DNA from: Salipiger abyssi
GTDB lineage: Bacteria; Pseudomonadota; Alphaproteobacteria; Rhodobacterales; Rhodobacteraceae
Direction: 5' to 3'
Assembly (NCBI RefSeq): GCF_001975705.1
Contig: NZ_CP015093.1
Span: 4,100,501 to 4,164,500 of the forward strand
DNA: 64,000 nt
Shown: positions 53,686-61,261 of the stretch, piece by piece
How the letters are laid out: every line of letters begins with the position of its first letter
Position numbering within the stretch: position 1 is the first letter of the stretch
The notes under the pieces: generated by a model
Database searches by the model: none
Told to the model about the DNA's origin: nothing
What the model saw: the letters and a program-made list of their open reading frames with translations, nothing else
Program-made: the position numbers and the translations under genes

Positions 53686-53846
53686 CTGTATTCTCCGCAA
53701 TCCTCTCCCGACCTCCGCGACCGGGGCTCAAGGCGGGCGCGTGCCGCCCACGTTGCTCGGACGGAGGGGAGCAGCTGGACAACGCGAGTTCTTCCGGCAC
53801 GCGCCCCATGAAGGCGGGTCGCCCCGCCCTCATGTCCGCGTCAGTC
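53686..53846 (-). promoter_or_regulatory. Gap between capsid (g5) and connector (g6) genes, with a hairpin
   Basis: This is the only sizeable non-coding gap in the otherwise tightly packed g3-to-g15 stretch. A stem GGCGGG/CCCGCC with a 4-base loop lies at 53813-53828, 19 to 34 bases after the g5 stop, without a T tract. It may stabilise or partly terminate the transcript after the capsid gene. Confidence 0.45.
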
Positions 53847-55031
53847 TCAGGCCAGGGCGCAGCGCAGCAGCTTGATCGCCGCGAAATCGCTCACGTCACC
53901 GCCGACGCGCTTGGTGGCGTAGAACAGCACATGCGGCTTGGCGCTGAAGGGATCGCGCAGCACCCGCAGATCCGGCCGTTCGGCAATGGTGTAGCCGGCG
54001 CCGAAATCACCGAAGGCAATGGCATCGGCATCGGCGCCAATGTCCGGCATGTCCTCGGCGATCAGCACCGGATAGCCCAGCAGGCGCGCCGGCTCGGCGG
54101 CGGCCAGACCGTCCGACCACAGATGCCGCCCATCCGCGTCCTTGAGCTTGCGCAGTGCGCCGGCGGTCTTGGAGTTCATCACGAATGCAGCCTTGGCGCG
54201 GTATTCCGCCCCCAGCGCATAGACCAGGTCGATGATCGCGTCGCCGCCGCCGATCCCGTCGGCCACGCCCGAGGGCACATAGCCGAGATTGCCCCAGGTC
54301 CAGACATCGTTGTCCACCGTGTCGTGGTCGAGGAAGCCGCGCGGCTTGTCGACGCCGTCGCCGCTGACAAAGGCCGCCGCCTCGGCGCGCGAGAACTTGT
54401 CGGCGATCCGGCCCGCCAGCCAGGTCTCGATATCGAAGGCGCTGTCGTCCAGCAGCCGCTGGCTGGCCTTGGGCATCGCCGAGAGCTCGTGCAGCTTGAT
54501 CGAGATGCGGTCGATGGTCGGCGTGCCGGTGACCGTCGAGTCGGTGGTCTCGTCGGCCCAGCCGGCGCCGGTCTCGCCCTGGTCGATCAGCACGTCATAG
54601 GAGGTGGCCTCCACCGTCACCACGCTGGCGATGGCCCGGATCGAGGCGGTGCTGTCGAGCACCGATTTCACCGTCTCCGAGGTCACCGGGTCGACCAGAT
54701 AGCCGCCATCGCCCGCCACGGCGGTCGACATCGCCTTGCCCTCCAGCGCCAGCCCGCGCAGCGCGTCGTCGTCGCCGCTGCGCAGATAGGCGTCAAAGGC
54801 CTTCTGATGCGGCGCAAAAGTCTCTGCCGTGGTGGCCAGCGCCGGGCGTCCGCGCGGGGTGGTCATTTTTGCGTCAAGCATGGTCAGTCGCTCTTCCTGT
54901 TTTTGAAGCTTCACCTGAAAGTCGGCCTGCAAGGCCCTGAAATCGCCGACGAGTCCCGCAACAGCGGCGCTCACCCGGGCGACCGGAGACAGATCTTCCC
55001 CGGTCCGAGAACCAGTCTCGGAGTTGCTCAT
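53847..55031 (-). CDS. GTA g5: major capsid protein, HK97 fold
   Basis: 394 residues. A helical delta-like N-terminal region (about 1-105, AAVAGLVGDFRALQADFQVKLQKQEERLTML) is expected to be cleaved by g4, as in HK97-type capsids. The core contains GDGGYLVDPVTSETVKSVL, SIKLHELSAMPKASQRLLDDSAFDIETWL and FVSGDGVDKPRGFLDHDTVDN. It assembles into the GTA head. The most expressed gene of a phage cluster by nature. ATG at 55031 has GGGATCGAG upstream. Confidence 0.95.
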   Translation of the reverse strand: MSNSETGSRTGEDLSPVARVSAAVAGLVGDFRALQADFQVKLQKQEERLTMLDAKMTTPRGRPALATTAETFAPHQKAFDAYLRSGDDDALRGLALEGKAMSTAVAGDGGYLVDPVTSETVKSVLDSTASIRAIASVVTVEATSYDVLIDQGETGAGWADETTDSTVTGTPTIDRISIKLHELSAMPKASQRLLDDSAFDIETWLAGRIADKFSRAEAAAFVSGDGVDKPRGFLDHDTVDNDVWTWGNLGYVPSGVADGIGGGDAIIDLVYALGAEYRAKAAFVMNSKTAGALRKLKDADGRHLWSDGLAAAEPARLLGYPVLIAEDMPDIGADADAIAFGDFGAGYTIAERPDLRVLRDPFSAKPHVLFYATKRVGGDVSDFAAIKLLRCALA

Positions 55032-55061
55032 GATCTCGATCCCGTTCGTAAGAGGCGCGCG

Positions 55062-55604
55062 TCAGCCGCCCGCCAGGTCCAGACGCGCGCCCTCCAGCGC
55101 CTGCGCCAATTCACGCAGCATGGCCTCGTCCGGGCTCTCGCCCTTGGCCGCCACCCGCGCACTGGGCAGCATCGGGAAGGTCACCAGCGACACTTCCCAA
55201 AGCTCCAGTTCCTTGAGGAGCCTGCGCCCCTTCTCATCCTTGCCCGCCTTCAGCGTGCGATAGCCGATCGACAGCCCGTCGATGGCCCCTGCCGCGATCA
55301 GCGCCGCCGCCTCGCGGCCCTTCTCCACCGTGTCCAGAAGCCGGCCCTTCACATAAAGCCCGCGCGCATCCTCGCGCACCTCCTCCCAGATCCCGATGGG
55401 CTGAGCCGGGTCGTGCTGCCAGAGCATCTTGACCGCGCGCCCCTCGGCGCCCAGCCGCCCCAGCGAGGCCGCATAGGCCCCCGGCGCCACCACGTCGCCG
55501 CCCTGATCGCAGGCCCCGAACAGCGAGGCATAGCCCTCGATCTTCGTGCCCTCGACCAGCACCACCTCCGCGTCGAAGCGGCAGAACTTGTGCTCAAGAT
55601 CCAT
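55062..55604 (-). CDS. GTA g4: prohead protease, HK97 family
   Basis: 180 residues starting MDLEHKFCRFDAEVVLVEGTKIEGYASLFGACDQGGDVVAPGAYAASL, the standard opening of HK97 prohead proteases. WQHDPAQPIGIWEEVREDARGLYVKGRLLD, and IDGLSIGYRTLKA and LELWEVSLVTFPMLPSARV are the conserved His and Ser regions. It cleaves the g5 N-terminal part during head maturation. AAAGGA precedes the ATG; the frame upstream is Arg/Gly-rich and overlaps g3.5. Confidence 0.93.
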   Translation of the reverse strand: MDLEHKFCRFDAEVVLVEGTKIEGYASLFGACDQGGDVVAPGAYAASLGRLGAEGRAVKMLWQHDPAQPIGIWEEVREDARGLYVKGRLLDTVEKGREAAALIAAGAIDGLSIGYRTLKAGKDEKGRRLLKELELWEVSLVTFPMLPSARVAAKGESPDEAMLRELAQALEGARLDLAGG

Positions 55605-55627
55605 TCCCGTTCCTTTCCGAAATCCGC

Positions 55628-55855
55628 TCAAGGGGTCACGCCCGTCAGCCCGACGAATGCCTGCGCCAGGATCACCCCGGCGACCCCGTAAACCGCCAGC
55701 CACAGCCGTTTCTCCAGCCGCTCGATCAGCGCCTCGATCCGGTCGAGCCGCCCGTTCAGCGCCTCGATCTGCAAGCGGCTCACCCGCTCATGCGCCTCCA
55801 GCTTCAGCGCCGGCGCGCAGGCAAAGGGCTCGTATTCCAGCTTGCGCTCACTCAC
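55628..55855 (-). CDS. GTA g3.5: small membrane protein
   Basis: 75 residues, starting at GTG and overlapping the end of g3 by 8 bases. A charged helix (about 20-50, HERVSRLQIEALNGRLDRIEALIERLEKRL) precedes one hydrophobic helix (51-70, WLAVYGVAGVILAQAFVG). This matches GTA gp3.5 in position and layout. Its role is not known; a membrane or scaffold function is possible. Confidence 0.85.
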   Translation of the reverse strand: MSERKLEYEPFACAPALKLEAHERVSRLQIEALNGRLDRIEALIERLEKRLWLAVYGVAGVILAQAFVGLTGVTP

Positions 55856-57038
55856 CCTCGCCGCCCTCCGGCAGCGCGGGCAGGCCCAGCATCCGGCGCT
55901 TCTCGGCGGCGGTGAGGAAATCGGCCCCCGCGACGCGCGCCCATTGCGCGTCGCGCTCGGCGGCCAGCGCCGGCACCTGGTCGAGATCCGGCGACAGCGC
56001 CACCTCCTCGCCCAGATGCGCCGACAGCCACCGCCCCACCGCCGCCGTCACCCGTGTCGCCAGCGGCAGCACGGTGAGCCGGTAGAAAGCGCGATGCGCC
56101 TCCTGGTAATTGGCGAATGTCGCCTCGCCGGGAATCCCCAGCAGCATCGGCGGCACCCCGAAGGCCACCGCGATCTCGCGCGCCGCCGCCTCCTTGGTCT
56201 TCTGGAATTCCATATCCGAGGGCGAAAACCCCATCGGCTTCCAGTCGAGCCCACCCTCCAGCAGCATCGGCCGCCCGGCATTGCGCGCGCCCTGATGCAG
56301 GCTCTCCATCTCGTCGCGCAGCCGTTCGAACTGATCGTTGCTCATCGCGCCCTGACCGTCGGCACCCGTCCAGACGATGGCCCCCGAGGGCCGCGCCGCA
56401 TTGTCGAGCAGCCCCTTCGACCAGCGGCTCGCGGCGTTATGCACATCCACCGCCTGCGCCGCCGACTGGATCGGCGAGAGCCCGTAATGATCGTTCTGCG
56501 GATGAAACGCCCGGATATGGCAGACCGGCGACACCGCGCCGCCGGCATCGAACCGGTGCCGGCGCCCGTCGACCATGTAGTCATAGGCGATGGGCCAGCC
56601 ATCCGGCCCCGGCACCAGCCGCATCCGGTCCGAGCGCAGCACATGCAGCTCGGCGGGCAGCCCGGCCTCGCCGCTCACCGCCTCGACATAGCCGTCGCCC
56701 GACAGCAGCAGGTGGCCATAGAGCGCCTCGAACAGTTCCGCGCGGCCCTGCGCCGGGTTCGGCGCGCTCACCAGCGACAGCAGCGGATGCTCGGTGTAGC
56801 GCTGTTCCCGGTCCTGAAGCACCAGCGGCAGCGCCGCGGCGGCCTCGGCGATGAGCTTCACCGCGCGAAACCCCACCGGATTGCCCGCAAAGCCCGCGCG
56901 GGTCAGCGAGCCGCTGTCGCGCGGGCTCCAGGCCACGCGCCCGGCGCTCGCATAGGCCATGACCGGCCCGGTGGCCGAAGCCTTGACCTCCGGCACCGGC
57001 GCCGCCCCGCTGTCCCTGCGCAGAAAATCGAATACCAT
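55848..57038 (-). CDS. GTA g3: portal protein, HK97 family
   Basis: 396 residues. Portal signature: GFRAVKLIAEAAAALPLVLQDRE, LYGHLLLSGDGYVEAV, FHPQNDHYGLSPIQSAAQAVDVHNAASRWSKGLLDN, and FGVPPMLLGIPGEATFANYQEAHRAFYRLTVLPLATRV. Portals form the dodecameric DNA gate. I chose the ATG at 57038 because AAGGAG lies about 10 bases before it; a longer in-frame start at 57059 contains this site. It lies 766 bases after g2 in transcript order, with an antisense GNAT gene between. Confidence 0.94.
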   Translation of the reverse strand: MVFDFLRRDSGAAPVPEVKASATGPVMAYASAGRVAWSPRDSGSLTRAGFAGNPVGFRAVKLIAEAAAALPLVLQDREQRYTEHPLLSLVSAPNPAQGRAELFEALYGHLLLSGDGYVEAVSGEAGLPAELHVLRSDRMRLVPGPDGWPIAYDYMVDGRRHRFDAGGAVSPVCHIRAFHPQNDHYGLSPIQSAAQAVDVHNAASRWSKGLLDNAARPSGAIVWTGADGQGAMSNDQFERLRDEMESLHQGARNAGRPMLLEGGLDWKPMGFSPSDMEFQKTKEAAAREIAVAFGVPPMLLGIPGEATFANYQEAHRAFYRLTVLPLATRVTAAVGRWLSAHLGEEVALSPDLDQVPALAAERDAQWARVAGADFLTAAEKRRMLGLPALPEGGEGE

Positions 57039-57172
57039 CGCCTGACGCTCCTTGCTCATGTCCGCTTGGGGCCGTCGCGGGCCCTCATCGCCTTCGAAAA
57101 CCACCCTAGGAAAAGAAGGTTAAGGCGCTCTGCCGGCAGCGCCCGCTCGCGGCGCAACACCCCGCTCAGCGA

Positions 57173-57221
57173 AACCCGGCTATGCAGTAGACGCCCTAGC
57201 TTGGGGCGCTAACTCCGGGTT
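57173..57221. repeat. Nested inverted repeat between g3 and the GNAT gene
   Basis: Outer arms AACCCGG (57173-57179) and CCGGGTT (57215-57221) enclose a second stem CGCCC/GGGCG (57192-57208). It lies in the divergent spacer between the portal and the inserted GNAT gene, where both promoters would be. Possible operator, terminator for read-through of the GTA transcript, or a scar of insertion. Confidence 0.45.
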
Positions 57222-57273
57222 AGGCTCCCCGGATACCCGCGCCTGCGCACAAGAAACCTCCGGGACATACTGA

Positions 57274-57753
57274 ATGACTGCCGAGCCTCCGCCCGATCTC
57301 CGCCCCCTGTTGTCCGAGGATGCCGAGATCGCGGCCGAGATCTTTCTCGATGCAGTCCTGAACGGCACCGCGCCGCATTATTCCGAGGAAGAGCGCCGCG
57401 CCTGGGCCGGCCCGCGCGCCGATCCCGAGCGCTGGCGCGACCGCATCGGCGGCTCGGTCGGGCTGATGGCCGAGCTGCGCGGCGTGCCGGTGGGTTTCAT
57501 GACGCTGGTGATGCCGGGTCATATCGACCTGGCCTTCGTGCGCCCGGGCGCCGCCGGCCACGGCATCGGCAGCGCGCTGCTTTCGGCGCTCACCACCATC
57601 GCCCGCGCCGGCGGCGCCAGCGCACTGACCTCCGATGTCAGCAAGGCCGCGCGCGCCTTCTTCGCCCATCACGGATTCGAGCTGCTGCGCGAACAGAGCA
57701 TCACCCGCCGCGGCGTCGCCCTGACAAACTACGCCATGCGCAAACCCCTGTAG
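57274..57753 (+). CDS. GNAT-family N-acetyltransferase inserted in the GTA operon
   Basis: 159 residues on the plus strand, opposite to all GTA genes. The acetyl-CoA fold is seen in VGFMTLVMPGHIDLAFVRPGAAGHGIGSALLSALTTIARAGG, with loop GAAGHGIGSAL and the tail FFAHHGFELLREQSITRRGVALTNYAM. Substrate unknown. It lies between g2 and g3, so any GTA read-through would be antisense to it. A REP-like hairpin touches its stop codon and a nested inverted repeat precedes it. Base composition does not differ visibly from neighbours. Confidence 0.9.
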   Translation: MTAEPPPDLRPLLSEDAEIAAEIFLDAVLNGTAPHYSEEERRAWAGPRADPERWRDRIGGSVGLMAELRGVPVGFMTLVMPGHIDLAFVRPGAAGHGIGSALLSALTTIARAGGASALTSDVSKAARAFFAHHGFELLREQSITRRGVALTNYAMRKPL

Positions 57754-57773
57754 GGTGGGCTTCAAACCCACCC
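57753..57773. repeat. REP-like hairpin at the end of the inserted GNAT gene
   Basis: A perfect 7-bp stem GGGTGGG (57753-57759) with CCCACCC (57767-57773) and a 7-base loop, starting in the TAG stop codon of the GNAT gene. Similar to 59776-59795 and more distantly to 11977-12002 and 14532-14549. Confidence 0.55.
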
Positions 57774-57804
57774 CAGACGCGCAAAGCCTGGCAAACCGCC
57801 CGTG

Positions 57805-59151
57805 TTACAACACCCGCAGAGCCGGCCGCTTCCAGCCCTGCATCGGCGCCACCACCAGCTCGGTCAGCGCCCAGACCAGCGCATCCACCCGGTCGGGCGA
57901 GCCCTGCCCCTGAAACCCCGCCGCCGTCATCAGCCCCATCTGCTCCTCAAGCGCGGCAAAGCCGCCCGCATGCCCGACACGCCCCTGTTCGTAGAGCGCC
58001 GCCACCGGCTCCGCCCGCGCCACCTTGCCCCGCGTCGCATGCACCTGACGCAGCGCGATCTGCGGCGCCACCTGCCGCAGCACCGTCTCGACCATGGCGC
58101 CGCCCTGATTGACCTCGGCCACCACCCGATCCGCCTGCCAGCGCTCATAGGCCGCCACCGCCGCCTCCGCCCAGCCCGTGGGCGAGACGCCCTGCACCGT
58201 CGCATCCTCCAGCACGACCGCGCGCCAGCTCTGCGGCGGCCCCTCGCAAAGCACACCGGCCACCACGATCCCGCAAGCATCCGAGGCCTTGCCCGCCCCC
58301 GCCGGCGGGTCCACCGCCACCACGATCCGGTCAAAGCGCTCGGGCACCGGCATGCCCTGCGCCCGGTCCAGCATCTCCGCCGTCCAGAGCGCCCCGTCCA
58401 CATCCGAGACCAGCACCCCGTCGAGCTCCTGCCGCGCCAGCCGGGTATTGCCGTAGCGCGCCCGCACCTCCTCCAGAAACGACGCCGCCAGATTGGCCCG
58501 GTTGGCCTCGGTCTTCGCCCGCGTCACCACCGTGCTCCCCAGCGCCAAGAGCTCCTTCAGCACGCCGACATTGCGCGGCGTCGTGGTCACGCAGACCTGC
58601 GGCGTCTCCCCCAGCCGCAGCGCGAATTGCAGCATGTCCCAGGTCTCGCGCGCCTTCTTCCACTTGGCCAGCTCATCGACCCAGGCGGCATCGAATTGCG
58701 GCCCGCGCAGCGCCTCCGGATCATGCGCCGAAAACACCATCGCCTCCGCCCCGTTCGGCCACACGAGACAGCGCCGCGTCGCCTGCCACTCGGGCCTGCG
58801 GTCGGGCGGCGAACAGGCCAGCAGCCCGCTCTCGCCGAACACCATCACCTCGCGCACCTGATCCAGCGTCTCGCCCACCAGCGCCACGCGCTTGCAGCGC
58901 CCCGGCGACAGCGGCAGCGCGCCCTCGACGCAGGAACGCACCCATTCCGCCCCGGCCCGCGTCTTACCCGCGCCGCGCCCGCCCATGATCACCCAGGCGC
59001 GCCAGTCGCCCTCGGGCGGCAACTGATGCTGCATCGCCCAGAACTCGAACAGAAAGGGGAGTGCCAGGCACTCCCCCTCCGTCAGCTCATTCAGAAACCC
59101 CTCGCGCACCGCAGCACCGGCGGAGGCGAGCCATGCGGCACCCGATCTCAT
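57805..59151 (-). CDS. GTA g2: large terminase
   Basis: 448 residues from MRSGAAWLASAGAAVREGFLNELTEGECLALPFLFEFWAMQHQLPP, typical of GTA g2. Walker A GGRGAGKT at 57-64; Walker B region FDAAWVDE with Asp159 and Glu160; nuclease motifs IVVAVDPPAGAGKASDACG, VAEVNQGG and DRVDALVWAL. The motor packages roughly random host DNA into heads, the GTA hallmark. I favour the ATG at 59151; an upstream ATG at 59214 lies deeper within g1. g1 and g2 overlap by 65 bases. Confidence 0.92.
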   Translation of the reverse strand: MRSGAAWLASAGAAVREGFLNELTEGECLALPFLFEFWAMQHQLPPEGDWRAWVIMGGRGAGKTRAGAEWVRSCVEGALPLSPGRCKRVALVGETLDQVREVMVFGESGLLACSPPDRRPEWQATRRCLVWPNGAEAMVFSAHDPEALRGPQFDAAWVDELAKWKKARETWDMLQFALRLGETPQVCVTTTPRNVGVLKELLALGSTVVTRAKTEANRANLAASFLEEVRARYGNTRLARQELDGVLVSDVDGALWTAEMLDRAQGMPVPERFDRIVVAVDPPAGAGKASDACGIVVAGVLCEGPPQSWRAVVLEDATVQGVSPTGWAEAAVAAYERWQADRVVAEVNQGGAMVETVLRQVAPQIALRQVHATRGKVARAEPVAALYEQGRVGHAGGFAALEEQMGLMTAAGFQGQGSPDRVDALVWALTELVVAPMQGWKRPALRVL

Positions 59152-59428
59152 CGCGCGCCCGTTCGAGATCCAGAGCCCAGTCTCCGGCAATCCCCTTCTG
59201 TTTTCGTCTGACATTGGCGATCTGCGCCTCCGTTTCATGCGACGCCCTCATCCAGTAGCGGACATCGCTCATCAGCTTGCCCGCCTCGGTCTTGGACACC
59301 TCCTCCCCGTCTTCGATCTGCGCCTTGAGGCGTCTGATTTCCGCGCCGAGCTCCTGAAGAACGCCGACGATCCGGTCGCGCTCGTCTTCGAGTCGCGACA
59401 TTTCCTCTTCGAGATGGATAAGGATCAT
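59087..59428 (-). CDS. GTA g1: small terminase-like protein
   Basis: 113 residues, largely helical and charged: LIHLEEEMSRLEDERDRIVGVLQELGAEIRRLKAQIEDGEEV, then KLMSDVRYWMRASHETEAQIANVRRKQKG, with a basic end RRCCGARG. The helical coiled-coil layout and its place just before g2 match GTA g1, described in R. capsulatus as the small terminase. First gene of the cluster; the promoter should lie in 59429-59737. ATG at 59428 follows AAAGG. Confidence 0.85.
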   Translation of the reverse strand: MILIHLEEEMSRLEDERDRIVGVLQELGAEIRRLKAQIEDGEEVSKTEAGKLMSDVRYWMRASHETEAQIANVRRKQKGIAGDWALDLERARDEIGCRMARLRRCCGARGVSE

Positions 59429-59670
59429 GCTCGATACCTTTCTTGCCTGTGGGTCTCCGCCCGAGGCAGCAGGACGACCGTCACCCTCTTTCGAAGACAA
59501 CGGAAAAGACACCCGCCGGGGGCCTGTCCCCGGCGCCGTCCACCCAATGCGTCCAGCATGGCAAAACTCTAGCCGCGACCGCGCGCCCGGTCAAATTTTC
59601 GCACCGAACGCCATCCCCTAAAGCGCTGTTAAAACTTATGAATTCCGCATTAACCACCAAAGCGCCGCAG

Positions 59671-59693
59671 CTTCATCTTTCGTAAAATACTCC
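59671..59693 (-). repeat. Dispersed GAGTATTT/AAAGATGAA element, copy D
   Basis: On the minus strand: GGAGTATTT, then TACG, then AAAGATGAAG. It lies in the region between pntB and GTA g1 and is the same element as copies A (3902-3924) and C (21232-21256). Confidence 0.6.
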
Positions 59694-59737
59694 CGCCGGA
59701 GGCCTCCGCCACCGGCCACAAAGCGCCACCCTCAAAC

Positions 59738-59772
59738 AAAAAAAGGGCGCGGCCCCAAAAGGCGCCGCGCCC
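59738..59772 (-). terminator. Rho-independent terminator of the pnt operon
   Basis: A 9-bp stem GGGCGCGGC (59745-59753) with GCCGCGCCC (59764-59772) and a 10-base loop, followed on the minus strand by seven T (59744-59738). Located about 40 bases after the pntB stop. Together with the REP-like hairpin before it, it isolates pntB from the GTA genes. Confidence 0.9.
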
Positions 59773-59775
59773 GCA

Positions 59776-59795
59776 GGGTGGGGTTTCAACCCACC
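59776..59795. repeat. REP-like hairpin between pntB and its terminator
   Basis: GGTGGG (59777-59782) pairs with CCCACC (59790-59795) around a 7-base loop with GTTTCAA. It is nearly the same element as that at the end of the GNAT gene (57753-57773). Confidence 0.5.
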
Positions 59796-59811
59796 GCAGC
59801 TTTCAGCAAAC

Positions 59812-61245
59812 TCACTCGATGCGGTTGAGCAGCTCGCCCAGCGAGGCTTTCGCATCGCCATAGAACATCCGCGTGTTCTCCTTGTAGAAGAGCGGGTTCT
59901 CGATGCCGGAATAGCCGGTGCCCTGACCGCGCTTCGACACAAACACCTGCTTGGCCTTCCACACTTCCAGAACCGGCATGCCGGCGATGGGCGAGTTCGG
60001 ATCTTCCTGCGCAGCCGGGTTCACGATGTCATTGGAGCCAATGACGATCACCACATCGGTGTCGGGGAAGTCGTCGTTGATCTCGTCCATCTCCAGCACG
60101 ATGTCATACGGCACCTTGGCCTCGGCCAGCAGCACGTTCATATGCCCCGGCAGACGCCCAGCGACGGGGTGGATGGCGAAACGCACCTCCTTGCCCTTGG
60201 CGCGCAGGCGCCGGGTCAGCTCGGCCACGTTCTGCTGCGCCTGCGCCACCGCCATGCCATAGCCCGGCACGATGATGATGCTGTCGGCCTCGTCCAGCGC
60301 GCCGGCCACACCGTCGGCATCAATGGCGATCTGCTCGCCCTCGACCTCCATCGCCGGGCCGCTCGTGCCGCCGAAGCCGCCGAGGATCACCGAGATGAAG
60401 CTGCGGTTCATCGCCTTGCACATGATGTAGGACAGGATCGCCCCCGACGAGCCCACCAGTGCACCGACCACGATCAGCAGGTCGTTGCCAAGCGAGAAGC
60501 CGATGGCCGCCGCCGCCCAGCCGGAATAGCTGTTCAGCATCGACACCACCACCGGCATGTCGGCGCCGCCGATGCCCATGATCAGATGATAGCCGATGAA
60601 CAGCGCCGCCAGCGTCATGATGAAGAGCGGCAGGAAGCCCCCGGTCGACACGTACCAGATCAGGCAGAGCACCGAGATCACCGCCGCCGTCAGGTTGAGC
60701 AGATGCCCGCCCGGCAGCTTTTTCGCCGCGCTCGTCACCTTGCCCGCCAGCTTGCCGAAGGCGATCACCGAGCCGGTGAAGGTCACCGCCCCGATGAAGA
60801 TGCCAAGGAACAGCTCGACCGACAGGATATTGAGCTCGACCGGCGTCTTATGCGCCACCAGCTCGGCAAAGGTGCCATGCACCTCGGCGCCGGCCTCTTG
60901 CGCGCGTGCCACCGCCTTCATGGTGAAATGCGCGTTGAAGCCGACGAACACCGCCGCCAGGCCCACCAGCGAGTGCATCGCGGCCACAAGCTGCGGCATC
61001 TCGGTCATCTCGACCTTCTTGGCCACATAGACGCCGATGACGCCGCCCGCTGCCACGAGAATGACCGAAAGCCACCAGAGCCCCGCACCGGGGCCGATCA
61101 GCGTGGCGAAGACCGCCAGCGCCATGCCGACGATGCCGTACCAGACGGCGCGCTTGGCGCTTTCCTGGCCCGAGAGCCCGCCGAGGCTCAGGATGAAGAG
61201 CACCGCCGCGACCACATAGGCCGCCGTCGTGAATCCGAATTCCAT
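59812..61245 (-). CDS. pntB: NAD(P) transhydrogenase, beta subunit
   Basis: 477 residues. About nine membrane helices (1-285) are followed by the NADP-binding domain III with [20 protein letters not shown] and [19 protein letters not shown]. It completes the proton-pumping transhydrogenase with PntA, which uses the proton gradient to make NADPH from [25 protein letters not shown] and [57 protein letters not shown] are conserved. It starts 16 bases after pntA and its transcript ends at a strong terminator. Confidence 0.96.
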   Translation of the reverse strand: MEFGFTTAAYVVAAVLFILSLGGLSGQESAKRAVWYGIVGMALAVFATLIGPGAGLWWLSVILVAAGGVIGVYVAKKVEMTEMPQLVAAMHSLVGLAAVFVGFNAHFTMKAVARAQEAGAEVHGTFAELVAHKTPVELNILSVELFLGIFIGAVTFTGSVIAFGKLAGKVTSAAKKLPGGHLLNLTAAVISVLCLIWYVSTGGFLPLFIMTLAALFIGYHLIMGIGGADMPVVVSMLNSYSGWAAAAIGFSLGNDLLIVVGALVGSSGAILSYIMCKAMNRSFISVILGGFGGTSGPAMEVEGEQIAIDADGVAGALDEADSIIIVPGYGMAVAQAQQNVAELTRRLRAKGKEVRFAIHPVAGRLPGHMNVLLAEAKVPYDIVLEMDEINDDFPDTDVVIVIGSNDIVNPAAQEDPNSPIAGMPVLEVWKAKQVFVSKRGQGTGYSGIENPLFYKENTRMFYGDAKASLGELLNRIE

Positions 61246-61261
61246 TGTTCTGCCCTCCCCC

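Larger units (their letters stand above)
59429..59811. promoter_or_regulatory. GTA upstream region, 383 bases
   Basis: Upstream of g1 and downstream of pntB. From right to left it holds a REP-like hairpin (59776-59795), the pnt terminator (59738-59772), dispersed repeat copy D (59671-59693) and an AT-rich patch with two TTAA tetramers (59629-59632 and 59650-59653). In R. capsulatus the GTA promoter is activated by GafA; I could not identify a binding site by eye. No gene is supported here. Confidence 0.45.

Noticed and set aside
44565..59428. Ordinary prophage instead of a GTA
   Set aside because: There is no integrase, lysogeny, replication or lysis module and the gene order matches the RcGTA cluster exactly, with a short tape-measure gene.
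59629..59653. A CtrA-binding site upstream of GTA g1
   Set aside because: Two TTAA tetramers exist but their spacing is 17 bases, not 7, and neither is part of a full CtrA motif.
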